This document shows, piece by piece, positions 9,743 to 19,015 of a stretch of DNA of 64,000 bases. The position numbers and the translations under genes were made by a program. The stretch covers positions 1-64,000 of the forward strand of contig NZ_CAAJGM010000206.1 of the NCBI RefSeq assembly GCF_900996235.1. Direction: 5' to 3'. The notes under the pieces were generated by a model. The model made no database searches. It saw only the letters and a list, made by a program, of their open reading frames with translations, and was not told the DNA's origin. The stretch is from Paraburkholderia sp. BCC1885. GTDB taxonomy: Bacteria; Pseudomonadota; Gammaproteobacteria; Burkholderiales; Burkholderiaceae. Numbering within the stretch: the stretch's first letter is position 1; each line of letters opens with the position of its first letter.

Positions 9743-11287
9743 ATGCGTAACAACCAACCCGTCACCCAGCAGGAATTCGAGTTTCCTGACAATGCGACGC
9801 TGATGTCGACCACAGACACAAAGAGTAACGTCACGTATGCCAACGCCGCGTTCATGCAGGTCAGCGGCTTTTCCCACGAAGAAATCCAGGGGCAGCCTCA
9901 CAACGTCGTGAGGCATCCGGATATGCCGAAAGAGGCGTTTGCCGACATGTGGTCGACGCTCAAAGGAGGCGAGCCATGGACCGCCCTGGTCAAGAACCGG
10001 CGCAAGAATGGCGATCACTACTGGGTCCGTGCCAACGCGACGCCGGTGGTGCGCAACGGACAGCCGGCGGGCTATATGTCAGTGCGAACCAAGGCGTCAC
10101 GCGAGGAGATTGCAGCGGCGGAGGCGCTTTACCGGGATTTCCGCGAAGGCAAGGCTGGCAACCGCCGTTTCCACAAGGGGCTGATTGTCCGGACTGGACT
10201 CATGGGCTGGACCTCAGTGTTTCAGACGATGCCGGTGCGCTGGAGAATCCGTTCGGCTTTGCTCGCGCTTGCACCGGTGGTCGTTCTGGCTGCGTGGCTG
10301 ATGGGACTGGGAGGTGCCGCAGCCGCGGGCTTCGCGGGAGTGAGCGCCGTGGTTTCGGTGCTCGCCTCGTTGTGGCTGGAAGCGCAGATTTCGCGCCCGC
10401 TCGAGCAGGTGCTCGAACAGGCCCTGCGTGTAGCGTCGGGTGAAAGCCAGAAGGCGGTCCACATGAATCGTGTTGACGAGATCGGTATGACCTTGCGCAC
10501 GATCAGTCAGCTTGGACTGATGTTTCGCTGGCTGATCGACGACGTCAGCGGACAGGTGATCAATGTACAGACGGCAAGCAACGAGATCGCGCAGGGCAAC
10601 CACGACTTGAGCGTTCGCACCGAGCAGGCCGCATCGAGTGTGCAGCAGACAGCTGCATCGATGACCCAGATGACTGCCACCGTCAAGAGCAACGCGAAGA
10701 CGGCGGTCCAGGCTAATCAGCTCTCAGGTACGGCGCGCGACGCAGCCGCCGAGGGTGGGAAGGCCGTATCGGAAGTCATCGGCACGATGAATGAGATCAC
10801 GGAGAGTTCGAGAAAGATCGCCGACATCATCGGCGTGATCGACGGAATCGCCTTTCAGACAAACATTCTCGCGCTCAACGCGGCCGTTGAGGCTGCGCGC
10901 GCAGGCGATCAGGGTCGCGGCTTTGCCGTTGTTGCTGGTGAGGTACGAGCGCTCGCGCAGCGTAGCGCCAACGCGGCCAAGGAGATCAAGAATCTGATCG
11001 GCGCGAGCGTCGAGAAGGTCGAGTCCGGCTCAAGATTGGTCGATGACGCAGGGAAGACGATGGACGACATCGTGGCGCAGGTGAAGCGGGTATCGGACCT
11101 GATCGCTGAGATCAGTTCGGCAACTGAAGAACAGAGTAGCGGCGTGACACAGGTCGATCAGGCTGTCGGTGAGCTCGACCACATCACGCAACAGAACGCG
11201 GCCCTGGTCGAGCAGAGTACGGCGGCTTCGGAGAGCCTGAAGCAGCAGGCGACCCGCCTGGTGGAGGCAGTGAGCGTTTTCCGCTGA
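9743..11287 (+). CDS. PAS-domain methyl-accepting chemotaxis protein (Aer-like)
   Basis: The 514-aa protein resembles the aerotaxis receptor Aer. Residues 1-115 form a PAS domain with the typical MRNNQPVTQ start, [22 protein letters not shown] and [13 protein letters not shown]; in Aer this domain binds FAD and senses redox state. Two hydrophobic segments follow at about residues 165-210, giving a membrane hairpin without a sizeable periplasmic domain. The C-terminal half is the methyl-accepting signalling domain with the hairpin core [20 protein letters not shown] and flanking coiled coils, which would contact CheA and CheW. The ATG at 9743 has GAGGG 7 nt upstream, so the upstream in-frame ATG at 9599 is rejected. 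The gene appears to stand alone; no che genes are nearby. Confidence 0.92.
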   Translation: MRNNQPVTQQEFEFPDNATLMSTTDTKSNVTYANAAFMQVSGFSHEEIQGQPHNVVRHPDMPKEAFADMWSTLKGGEPWTALVKNRRKNGDHYWVRANATPVVRNGQPAGYMSVRTKASREEIAAAEALYRDFREGKAGNRRFHKGLIVRTGLMGWTSVFQTMPVRWRIRSALLALAPVVVLAAWLMGLGGAAAAGFAGVSAVVSVLASLWLEAQISRPLEQVLEQALRVASGESQKAVHMNRVDEIGMTLRTISQLGLMFRWLIDDVSGQVINVQTASNEIAQGNHDLSVRTEQAASSVQQTAASMTQMTATVKSNAKTAVQANQLSGTARDAAAEGGKAVSEVIGTMNEITESSRKIADIIGVIDGIAFQTNILALNAAVEAARAGDQGRGFAVVAGEVRALAQRSANAAKEIKNLIGASVEKVESGSRLVDDAGKTMDDIVAQVKRVSDLIAEISSATEEQSSGVTQVDQAVGELDHITQQNAALVEQSTAASESLKQQATRLVEAVSVFR

Positions 11288-11470
11288 CCCGCCAGAGGGC
11301 GGGACGTCGCCACCAATGGTCTCATGTCTGTTCGGGAGCGGGCAGTCGTCCTTGCATTGGGCGGGACTGTCGCTTCCTGGCCGCTCCGCGCCGATGACGT
11401 GCCGCCACCTGTCACCGGTCCCGGATATGCTTGATACTATCTTCTATCTCGTTTAGAGGGAGTGGCTGCG

Positions 11471-11767
11471 ATGAGTGATTATCCGACCGGGCCGAATAGC
11501 TCCGGCGAGCCCGACGATCGCGCCGCCGACGCGCTTGACGCGCTGCGGCAGCTTACGATCACGCTCAGCTTTGATCGTGACAACCCGGCCAGCATCGAGG
11601 CTGCGATCCGCGAACTCGATACGCGTATCGATGCGACGGTCACACCGTTTCGCGGCAACGCATTCATTGAAGAGGCTGCGCGGCAAATCAAGCGTGAATG
11701 CCGCGACCACCTCCTGCTGCACATCGCCAAGCGCGACGCGGACGATCCGGGCCGTATGCTGCACTGA
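11471..11767 (+). CDS. Small hypothetical protein (98 aa)
   Basis: The ATG at 11471 follows GAGGGA with 9 nt spacing, which supports translation. The product is acidic at its N-terminus (PDDRAADALDALRQ), predicted mostly helical, with no signal peptide or membrane segments. I do not recognise a family. It stands between the chemoreceptor, whose stop lies about 180 bp upstream, and the converging AraC regulator gene. It could be a small cytoplasmic regulator, but nothing in the sequence shows this. Confidence 0.6.
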   Translation: MSDYPTGPNSSGEPDDRAADALDALRQLTITLSFDRDNPASIEAAIRELDTRIDATVTPFRGNAFIEEAARQIKRECRDHLLLHIAKRDADDPGRMLH

Positions 11768-11907
11768 CACGACTGGCTCAGCCCGACCCGCTAGAGACAT
11801 TCGACTTTCTCCAGTGCGGTCATTCAATTACGGTGGCGCGCCGAGCGCGATTAGGCAATTCGATGCAGCACGGCTCGCCGCCTCAACGACGTCAACTTCG
11901 AGAGCGA

Positions 11908-12843
11908 TCAATTTTCAGGGGTAGTGAAACCGTTTGTTTCGGCACGAGCGTAACGACGTGGCGAACAGCCAGTGACGCGTTTGAACGCCGTGTTGAAGGC
12001 GCTCTCGGATTCATAGCCGACCGCGTTGGCGATCGTTCCAAGGGTTTCCCGGCCGCCCTCTAACCTGTCTTTGGCCAGCATCATGCGCCATTGAGTTAGA
12101 TAGTCGATCGGCGTTTCCCCAACCCGCTCACGGAAACGTTGCGCGAAGATTGACCGCGACAACCCGGCTTGGGCTGCCAACTCGGCGAGCGTCCAGCGAT
12201 GTGCCGGGTCGATGTGAATGGCCTCGATGGCTTTTCCAAGGTGCGGATCGGCGAGCGCATACAGCAGGCCTACTCGATCGTCAGCCTGTCGCGACAGATG
12301 AAGCCTGAATGCCTGGAGCAGCATCAAGTGCGCCAGATGCCGGGCCGCAAGCGCACCTCCTGGCCTTCTGCTTTTCATCTCAGCCATCATCTGCTGGATA
12401 CACCAGCGCATTGCTGCTCGATCCTCGGCCTGATGCAGGTGAATGAGCGGCGGCAGCGTTCCGAGAAGCGCTCCCGCCTTGCGCGTGTCTACCTCAAAGC
12501 GGGTGCCGACAAATGCGAAATCACCGCCGCCCTGATGGACAACCATGTCGCCCGGCCGAGAGCGGCCGAGCACGTCTTGCGCCTCAGCCGGATGCAGCGT
12601 CAGGTCACTCGCGAGAACGAAGGGCCGGCCGCTGGGCAAGATGAGGCAGTCGCCTGCCGTAAGCCGCACCGCTTCGTCCATGCCATCTACCGCTAGCCAG
12701 CAGGCGCCCGTCGTCATCGCATGGCACTTGATCGTGCCGGGACGATTTCCAAACCGGATTGCCCATGCACCCCCCGCGTCAAGGCCGGCGGTAAGGTAAC
12801 TCTCGGGTTTGAGGATCGAAAGGATTTCGGAAAGTGGGTCCAC
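11908..12843 (-). CDS. AraC-family regulator with N-terminal cupin
   Basis: The 311-aa protein has an AraC_binding/cupin_6-like N-terminal domain starting VDPLSEILSILKP and a C-terminal double helix-turn-helix (WTLAELAAQAGLSRSIFAQRFRERVGETP, then TIANAVGYESESAFNTAFKRVTGCSPRRYAR). I chose the GTG at 12843 because a GGGGGAG precedes it and relatives of this family begin at this residue. It is divergently transcribed from an NmrA-like oxidoreductase with 94 bp between the starts. By the usual logic of such pairs it probably activates that gene, perhaps in response to a small molecule handled by the enzyme. The ligand cannot be read from the sequence. Confidence 0.88.
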   Translation of the reverse strand: MDPLSEILSILKPESYLTAGLDAGGAWAIRFGNRPGTIKCHAMTTGACWLAVDGMDEAVRLTAGDCLILPSGRPFVLASDLTLHPAEAQDVLGRSRPGDMVVHQGGGDFAFVGTRFEVDTRKAGALLGTLPPLIHLHQAEDRAAMRWCIQQMMAEMKSRRPGGALAARHLAHLMLLQAFRLHLSRQADDRVGLLYALADPHLGKAIEAIHIDPAHRWTLAELAAQAGLSRSIFAQRFRERVGETPIDYLTQWRMMLAKDRLEGGRETLGTIANAVGYESESAFNTAFKRVTGCSPRRYARAETNGFTTPEN

Positions 12844-12937
12844 GACTCCCCCGGACGATGGCAAAGGAAAAAGCGACGTTTAACTATATATCGTATGCCG
12901 GGCGAACATGTAATCTTCGATTTTAATTGGAGCGACC

Positions 12938-13816
12938 ATGATCGTTGTCACCACACCCACCGGTAATATCGGTCGTCACGTCGTTCGGCTTCTGCTCGAT
13001 GCGAACCAGCCGCTGCGCCTTGTTGTGCGTGATTCAAACAAGGTGCCGCCGGCGCTACGCGATCGCGTGGAGATAGTGGAAGGATCGCACGGCGATGCTG
13101 CCGTCGTCGATCGCGCGTTCCGGGGAGCGGATGCGGTTTTCTGGCTGTGCCCGCCCACGCCCTCGGCAACGCCCGCTGCCGCGACGGTCGATTTCGCTCG
13201 TCCAGGAGCAGACGCAATACGCCGGCACCGCGTCTCGCATATCGTCGCGGTAACCACGCTCGGCCGCGACACACCGTGGCAGGACCGAGCCGGCAATGCG
13301 ACAGGCTCAATTCGAATGGTCGATCTCATGCGCGAGACGGGTGCCGTTGTGTGCGGGCTCGCTTTGCCAGCATTCATGGACAATGCGTTGCGGCAGGTCG
13401 ACGCCATCCGTCAAGGGAAGATGGTCGGTCCGATCGATCCGGAAAAGAAGCTGCCGCACACCGCCGCGCGCGACATCGCTGCAGCCGCTGCAGGACTATT
13501 GATCGATCGCTCGTGGGCAGGAGAGCGGGACGTTCCGGTGCTGGGTCCCGAAGAGCTGTCCTACCGCGATCTGGCGGCTATCGTGTCAGAAGTACTTGGT
13601 CGGAAGGTGTGCTACGCGCATCAATCCTACGAAGCCTATAAGGAGGCCGCGATAGCACGCGGGCTAACCGATGCTTTTGCGCAAGGCTTTGTCGACATGT
13701 TGCGGGCGAAAGAGGAAGGTATGGATAACGTGGCATCGCGTGACACTGCCATCATTGGACCGACCAGTTTTCGCCAGTGGGTCGAGCACGAGTTGAAGCC
13801 GGCCATTGTGGATTGA
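12938..13816 (+). CDS. NmrA-like NAD(P)-binding oxidoreductase
   Basis: The 292-aa protein has a Rossmann nucleotide-binding start, VVTTPTGNIGRHVVRLLL, and the atypical short-chain dehydrogenase layout of the NmrA/NAD(P)H-binding family (VVRDSNKVPPALRDRVEIVEGSHGD, RGADAVFWLCPP). There is no clear catalytic Tyr-x-x-x-Lys, as is common in NmrA-like proteins, which often act as redox sensors or as quinone or aldehyde reductases. The ATG at 12938 follows TTGGAGCG. It pairs divergently with the AraC regulator. The substrate is unknown. Confidence 0.82.
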   Translation: MIVVTTPTGNIGRHVVRLLLDANQPLRLVVRDSNKVPPALRDRVEIVEGSHGDAAVVDRAFRGADAVFWLCPPTPSATPAAATVDFARPGADAIRRHRVSHIVAVTTLGRDTPWQDRAGNATGSIRMVDLMRETGAVVCGLALPAFMDNALRQVDAIRQGKMVGPIDPEKKLPHTAARDIAAAAAGLLIDRSWAGERDVPVLGPEELSYRDLAAIVSEVLGRKVCYAHQSYEAYKEAAIARGLTDAFAQGFVDMLRAKEEGMDNVASRDTAIIGPTSFRQWVEHELKPAIVD

Positions 13817-14586
13817 AGATCGGCGGTACCTTTCGCGTCGGCATTCATCCATCTTGGCCCGTTAGTCCAGCATCAACTCGAGATTCCACTCGCTAACGAA
13901 GCATTGACCGCGTCGCATAAATCATCGAGAAATGTTACTGCCAAGCCACGCGATTCACCGGCATTGCGCTAGATTGCCGACGATCTTGGGGCCGGTGTCG
14001 AGTGTCGCTTCCTGGCCGGCTTGAGTCCGACGCGTATTTCTCCGTTGCGACTGTTCCGCCTGTTCGCTGGAGGCTCGTCGCGTTTAGAGAATCCGAAGAT
14101 TCCGGATTTTCCCCATGGTTGGCGACCGGCTCAGTATGTGGTCTGTGATGTACTCGGGCAGGAGTGCTCGCGGGATGTTGCCAGGAATTCCGTCTACGAG
14201 TTGTGATGGAACCTGAAAGATGAACGCGCCAGGATCGCTCTTCAGGCTGTGTTCGTAACTGACTCGGTAGTCCATATGGGTTGGGCGCGGCCGGTGGGTG
14301 ACGGATAGCTGAGGTGGCGTTCGACCTGCAACTTTTCGAATGTTGAGCGGCGTCCGCGGAAACCGGTGAAAAACCCGCTAATCCTCTGCTTCGCTGTATC
14401 TCGCCGATCCCAATGCTGGCGCGGCAGACAGCCGCTTGGGTGAATCGGGGAGGCGTTTTCCCGGAGGCGTGACGGTATACTTAAGCCAGAAAACGACGGT
14501 ATACCGTCAAGTATACCGTCACAATGCTGTAGATCTGGCTGGATTTGGCGAGACGACGGTAGATAGTCGTTTAGCCCAAAACCGAA
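13817..14586. other. Stretch without a firm gene; palindromic GACGGTATAC repeats
   Basis: Only small doubtful frames occur. The best is minus 14084-14275 (63 aa, MDYRVSYEHSLKSDP...), which reads like protein but has no ribosome site, so it may be a gene remnant. The right part contains the repeated palindrome described separately at 14471-14520. The position between an accessory-looking regulator pair and the riboflavin genes would fit a scar of former insertion. Confidence 0.4.
14471..14520. repeat. Clustered GACGGTATAC half-sites and a perfect 14-bp palindrome
   Basis: GACGGTATAC occurs at 14471-14480 and 14495-14504. In the second copy it continues into the perfect palindrome GACGGTATACCGTC (14495-14508). 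After two bases comes an inverted copy GTATACCGTC (14511-14520). A degenerate fourth copy (GACGGTAGATA) lies about 30 bp further right. The arrangement suits binding of a dimeric protein, either a repressor or a recombinase. No gene on either side is an obvious owner. Confidence 0.6.
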
Positions 14587-15222
14587 TTACTTCAATGGCT
14601 TATAGCCGTCTTGAGACGCACCGAGCATCCGCTCCACGTACCGTGCAATCAAATCAATCTCCAGATTAACCTTCGACCCCTCGCGCAGATGCTTCAGCGC
14701 CGTCACCTCAACCGTGTGCGGGATCAGATTGATCGAGAATTCGCAACCGTCATCGCGGTCCGTAACAGAATTCACTGTCAGACTCACGCCATTGACCGTC
14801 ACCGATCCTTTGAACGCCAGAAAACGCCCGATCTCGCGCGGTGCCAGCACACGCAATTCGTGTGATTCGCCCACCGGCGCGAAATGCGTCACCGTCCCGA
14901 GTCCATCCACGTGACCCGACACGATATGACCGCCCAGCCGGTCATGGGCGCGCAGCGCCTTCTCGAGATTGACCTCGCCCGGTTCACCCAACCCGGCCGT
15001 GCAGTTCAGACTCTCGCGCGAGACATCTACCTCGAACGAATTCGAGGTCTTCGCCACCACCGTCATGCAGGCGCCCTGGATCGTGATGCTGTCGCCAAGC
15101 TGGACGTCCTCGAGGTCGAGGCCACCTGCGTTGACATTCAGACGCACGCCCGCATCCCCATCGCTGCCGAGGGGTTTGACTGTTTCGATGCGGCCGACCG
15201 CCGCGACGATTCCGGTAAACAT
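14587..15222 (-). CDS. ribE: Riboflavin synthase, alpha chain
   Basis: The enzyme dismutates two molecules of 6,7-dimethyl-8-ribityllumazine into riboflavin, the last step of the pathway. The 211-aa length is typical. The two lumazine-binding repeats are visible: MFTGIVAAVG at the start of the first, and GGHIVSGHVDGLG within the first-to-second junction, with LNCTAGLGEPGEVNLEKAL before it. The start lies 16 nt after the stop of ribD on the same strand, so the two are cotranscribed. I found no FMN riboswitch near it. Confidence 0.96.
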   Translation of the reverse strand: MFTGIVAAVGRIETVKPLGSDGDAGVRLNVNAGGLDLEDVQLGDSITIQGACMTVVAKTSNSFEVDVSRESLNCTAGLGEPGEVNLEKALRAHDRLGGHIVSGHVDGLGTVTHFAPVGESHELRVLAPREIGRFLAFKGSVTVNGVSLTVNSVTDRDDGCEFSINLIPHTVEVTALKHLREGSKVNLEIDLIARYVERMLGASQDGYKPLK

Positions 15223-15238
15223 CGTGCTGGTTCCTTGA

Positions 15239-16372
15239 TTAATCTGCAGTAGGGTGTGGCGCCGGTTGAGGCGCGAAACGCGCCAGAATCCGCACGTCGT
15301 CGCCGATCTTGTCGACGCTGTGAAAGTTCAGGCGCACCCGGTCTTCGAGTGCCTGCGGTGCGAACAGATTGAACATGCCCATCGAGTCGTTGCCGAGCAG
15401 GCTCGGCGCCAGATAGACCAGCAGTTCGTCGACGCAGCCTTCGCGCAGCAGCGAGCCGTTCAGCTTGTAGCCGGCCTCGACATGTAGTTCGTTCACCTGA
15501 CGTTCGCCGAGCACCTTCAGCATGGCCGCCAAATCCACCTTGCCGGCCGGGTTGGCCATTTGCACGATCTCCGCACCGCGATCGCGCAATGCGCTGGCGC
15601 GTTCGGTGTGACGCTCGTCCAGGTTGCCGCAGAAAATCAGCGTCGGCGCGCCGGCAAGAATTTGCGCGGTGGGTGGCACGTCGAGTTGCGCGTCGATCAA
15701 GATCCGTTGCGGTTGGCGCGGCGTATCCACGGCACGCACCGTCATGCGCGGATCGTCTCCGCGCACCGTGCCGATGCCCGTCAGGATCGCCGACGCCCGC
15801 GCACGCCATGCATGACCGTCGGCGCGCGCCGCTTCGCCGGTGATCCATTGGCTTTCGCCGGATGGCAGGCCAGTGCGGCCGTCGAGCGAGGCCGCCACTT
15901 TCATGCGCACCCACGGCCGGCCGCGCGTCATACGCGACACGAAACCAATGTTCAGTTCAGCCGCTTCGTTGGCGAGCAGGCCGCAACGCACTTCGATGCC
16001 CGCATCGCGCAGCATTTTCAGGCCGCGTCCGGACACCTGCGGATTCGGATCTTCCATTGCCGCGACCACGCGTTCCACCTGCGCCTCGATCAGCGCATTG
16101 GCGCACGGCGGCGTGCGTCCGAAGTGGCTGCACGGTTCGAGCGTGACGTAAGCGGTGGCGCCGCGCAGATCGTGGCCGCGCGAACGCGCATCCTTCAGCG
16201 CGCGCACCTCGGCATGGTCCTGGCCGGCCGGCTGGGTGAAACCTTCACCGATCACCGCGCCGTTCTTTACCAGCACGCAGCCGACGCGCGGGTTCGGATC
16301 GGTCGTGTACATGCCGCGCTTCGCGAGAGCGAGCGCGCGTTCCATATGGACGAAATCGGTTTGCGAGAACAT
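15239..16372 (-). CDS. ribD: Bifunctional riboflavin deaminase/reductase RibD
   Basis: RibD deaminates diaminohydroxyphosphoribosylaminopyrimidine and then reduces the ribose side chain. The 377-aa product has the N-terminal cytidine-deaminase fold with the zinc ligands in HAEVRAL and PCSHFGRTPPCANAL, and the C-terminal RibD reductase domain (GRPWVRMKVAASLDGRTGLPSGESQWITG, typical NADPH region). Both domains look complete. It follows hemL on the same strand after 75 bp and precedes ribE by 16 nt. A 754-codon open frame on the plus strand over ribD and hemL is a codon-bias shadow. Confidence 0.97.
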   Translation of the reverse strand: MFSQTDFVHMERALALAKRGMYTTDPNPRVGCVLVKNGAVIGEGFTQPAGQDHAEVRALKDARSRGHDLRGATAYVTLEPCSHFGRTPPCANALIEAQVERVVAAMEDPNPQVSGRGLKMLRDAGIEVRCGLLANEAAELNIGFVSRMTRGRPWVRMKVAASLDGRTGLPSGESQWITGEAARADGHAWRARASAILTGIGTVRGDDPRMTVRAVDTPRQPQRILIDAQLDVPPTAQILAGAPTLIFCGNLDERHTERASALRDRGAEIVQMANPAGKVDLAAMLKVLGERQVNELHVEAGYKLNGSLLREGCVDELLVYLAPSLLGNDSMGMFNLFAPQALEDRVRLNFHSVDKIGDDVRILARFAPQPAPHPTAD

Positions 16373-16447
16373 CGGCGTCCGTTGAGTGCTGTGGCGTGTT
16401 CTGTCGTGAGTGATGTCTGGCTGTCTGCTTCAGGCGCCTCAGGCGCT

Positions 16448-17740
16448 TCAGGCGGCCAGTTCGGCGAAGGCGCCGCGTGCGGCGTCGATGGTCGCGTCAA
16501 TGATGGCGTCGTCATGCGCAATCGAAACAAAACCTGCCTCGTAAGCCGACGGCGCGAAGTACACGCCCGCGTCGAGCATCTTGTGGAAGAAGGCGTTGAA
16601 GCGCGGCACGTCGCTCGTCGTGACTTCGGCGAAGCTCGCCGGAATCTTGTCCGCGAAATAGAGGCCGAACATGCCGCCGAGCGCGTCCGCCGCGAACGGC
16701 ACGTTCGCTTCGCGTGCGGCCTGGCTGAGTCCTTGCGCGAGACGCGTGGTGCGCGCGGTGAGCATGTCGTAGAAGCCCGGCGCCTGGATCAGTTGCAGCG
16801 TCTTCAGACCGGCTGCCACGGCGATCGGGTTGCCCGACAGCGTGCCCGCCTGGTAGACGCCGCCGAGCGGCGCGAGGTGGGCCATGATGTCGCGCCGGCC
16901 GCCGAAGGCCGCCGCCGGCATGCCGCCGCCGATCACCTTGCCGAGGCACGTGAGGTCCGGCGTGATGCCGTAGACCTGCTGCGCGCCGCCGAGCGCGACA
17001 CGGAAACCGCACATCACTTCGTCGAAGATCAGCACGGTGCCGTATTCGGTGCACAGGCGCCGCAGGGCGTTCAGGAACGCCGGCGTGGCGCGCACGAGAT
17101 TCATGTTGCCCGCCACCGGCTCGACGATCACCGAGGCGATCTCGTTGCCGAATGCCTTGAACGCCTCTTCGAGCGCGGCGACGTTGTTGTATTCGAGGAC
17201 GGTGGTGTGCTTGGCGATATCCACCGGCACACCGGCCGAGGTCGGGTTGCCGAACGTCAGCAGGCCGGAGCCCGCCTTGACCAGCAGGCTGTCCGCGTGG
17301 CCGTGATAGCAGCCTTCGAACTTGACGATGCGGCTGCGGTTGGTGAAACCGCGCGCGAGACGCAGCGCGCTCATGGTGGCTTCCGTGCCGCTCGACACCA
17401 TGCGCACCTGTTCGATGGACGGCACCAGCTTGCAGATTTCCTCGGCGATCTCGACTTCGGACTCGGTCGGCGCGCCGAACGAGAAACCGTCGACGAGCAC
17501 CTTCTGCACGGCTTCGAGCACCTCGGGGTGGACGTGGCCGAGGATCATTGGACCCCAGGAGCCGATGTAGTCGATATAACGCTGGCCGTCCGCATCCCAG
17601 AAGTAAGCGCCCTGCGCGCGTTCGATGAAGCGCGGCGTGCCGCCGACCGAGCGGAAGGCGCGCACGGGCGAGTTGACTCCACCGGGGATGGTGCGCTGGG
17701 CGCGTTCGAAAAGAGCTTCGTTGCGGGAATGGCTGGACAT
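16448..17740 (-). CDS. hemL: Glutamate-1-semialdehyde 2,1-aminomutase
   Basis: This PLP enzyme converts glutamate-1-semialdehyde to 5-aminolevulinate in the C5 route of tetrapyrrole synthesis. The ATG at 17740 gives 430 aa, the family length, beginning [21 protein letters not shown]; the open frame continues upstream without ribosome site. Recognisable motifs are [21 protein letters not shown] and the PLP lysine in [17 protein letters not shown]. It is the first gene of the hemL-ribD-ribE set and starts divergently from a GntR regulator gene, 230 bp away. Confidence 0.97.
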   Translation of the reverse strand: MSSHSRNEALFERAQRTIPGGVNSPVRAFRSVGGTPRFIERAQGAYFWDADGQRYIDYIGSWGPMILGHVHPEVLEAVQKVLVDGFSFGAPTESEVEIAEEICKLVPSIEQVRMVSSGTEATMSALRLARGFTNRSRIVKFEGCYHGHADSLLVKAGSGLLTFGNPTSAGVPVDIAKHTTVLEYNNVAALEEAFKAFGNEIASVIVEPVAGNMNLVRATPAFLNALRRLCTEYGTVLIFDEVMCGFRVALGGAQQVYGITPDLTCLGKVIGGGMPAAAFGGRRDIMAHLAPLGGVYQAGTLSGNPIAVAAGLKTLQLIQAPGFYDMLTARTTRLAQGLSQAAREANVPFAADALGGMFGLYFADKIPASFAEVTTSDVPRFNAFFHKMLDAGVYFAPSAYEAGFVSIAHDDAIIDATIDAARGAFAELAA

Positions 17741-17970
17741 GGGCGTTGGACCTGTCTGAAAGGATGCACAGAGGCGCGCGGGGGAGACGGGCGGCTGACG
17801 GTTGCCCCGTTTCGCGGCGGCTGAATGGTTAGGCGAAATTGTACCGGAGTCGCGCCAGGTCGGCGGATGGCGGAGGCAGCGAGCGAGCTTGGCATTTGCC
17901 CACTCTGGCACATGCATTCGGACGAGGCGGCGTTTCGAGTGGCCGGGTTTATTGGTATCCTCGACGCATC

Positions 17971-18786
17971 ATGCGTGACATCCTGATTAGCGCGCCCGCC
18001 GAGGCCGCCGACCCCTTGACTCAACCGGCCGCCCCGGCGCTTGCGTCCCCGCCCGCCCTCGGCGCTTCCCGCGCGAACTACGTGTATGCGCAGTTGCGCG
18101 ACGACATCTTCGAACTGCGGCTTCTGCCTGGAGACCGGCTGACCGAAGGCGCCATTGCCGAGCGTTTCAACGTCTCGCGCACGCCGGCGCGCGAGGCCCT
18201 GCAACGCCTGCAGGGCGACGGCCTGATGCAAGGCTACGTGCGCGGCGGCTGGGAAGTCGTGCCGATCGATTTCAAACGTTTCGACGATCTGTACGAAATG
18301 CGCGAACTGATCGAAACCTTCGCGGTCCGCCGGCTGTGTCAGCGCGACGGGCCGCTGTCCGCTGAGTTGAGCGGCCTGCTCGACCAGCTCGACGCAATCT
18401 GGCTGGCGCCGCCGGGCGCGCGCCTCACCGACGGCCGCGAAGTGGCGATGCTCGACGAAGCGTTTCATCTGGCGCTCGTATCGGCCACCGATAACGACGA
18501 ACTGGCCGCCGCCCTGCAGCGCGTCACCGACCGTATCCGCGTCGTGCGGCGCCTCGACCTCGTGTACGGCGATTGCATCGACGAAACCTATGCCGAGCAT
18601 GCGGTCATCCTCGCGGCGATTCGTGCGGGCGACACCGATCAGGCGCTCGCCTGCATCACGCAGCACATCCACGGCAGCCAGGCCGAAGTACGCAAGCTGA
18701 CCGTGCATCGCCTCCATAGCGTGCGCACCAAGGCGGAACGCGCCGCCGTGTCGGGCGCACCGCCGAAGGGCCGCGGCACCATCTAG
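17971..18786 (+). CDS. GntR-family regulator, FadR/FCD subfamily
   Basis: The 271-aa protein has an N-terminal winged helix (YVYAQLRDDIFELRLLPGDRLTEGAIAERFNVSRTPAREALQRLQ) and a C-terminal all-helical FCD ligand domain with the metal-binding-type residues DEAFHLAL and the later H in AEHAVILAAI and QHIHGS. The ATG at 17971 was chosen because the conserved part starts soon after; the longer frame from 17839 overlaps the hemL leader. FCD regulators usually bind organic acids. The antiporter gene that follows 230 bp downstream on the same strand is the likely target, with a candidate operator in between. Confidence 0.9.
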   Translation: MRDILISAPAEAADPLTQPAAPALASPPALGASRANYVYAQLRDDIFELRLLPGDRLTEGAIAERFNVSRTPAREALQRLQGDGLMQGYVRGGWEVVPIDFKRFDDLYEMRELIETFAVRRLCQRDGPLSAELSGLLDQLDAIWLAPPGARLTDGREVAMLDEAFHLALVSATDNDELAAALQRVTDRIRVVRRLDLVYGDCIDETYAEHAVILAAIRAGDTDQALACITQHIHGSQAEVRKLTVHRLHSVRTKAERAAVSGAPPKGRGTI

Positions 18787-18922
18787 ATTCATCTTCTGCC
18801 TCGTCGGCGGCGCCGCCGGTTGCCCGGCCGGTGTCGAAGAATCGGCCCGAAAGCCCCGTCCTACAAGGATTCTCTCCAGATCGCATGCGCTCGACCATTC
18901 AACCGGCATGCTTCTCGCTAAT

Positions 18923-18953
18923 GTCGACGAGCTTGTATACATATGGCGTCGAC
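18923..18953. promoter_or_regulatory. Candidate GntR/FCD operator (TTGTATACA core)
   Basis: The palindrome TGTATACA (18934-18941), preceded by T, matches the TTGTATACAA-like sites known for several FadR/FCD-type regulators. It is flanked almost symmetrically by two GTCGAC hexamers (18923-18928 and 18948-18953). It lies between the GntR regulator gene and the antiporter gene, 75 bp before the antiporter start, a normal place for an operator. Binding by this regulator is inferred. Confidence 0.5.
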
Positions 18954-19015
18954 CGCAGTCCAAGTGAATCCGGGGTGATTCGAGCGGCTCGCGCCATTCG
19001 CAACGGAGAGTTCCA

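Noticed and set aside
15560-17824. 754-codon open frame on the plus strand
   Set aside because: Antisense to ribD and hemL; the product is His/Arg/Ala-rich repeats without domains. It is a codon-bias shadow.
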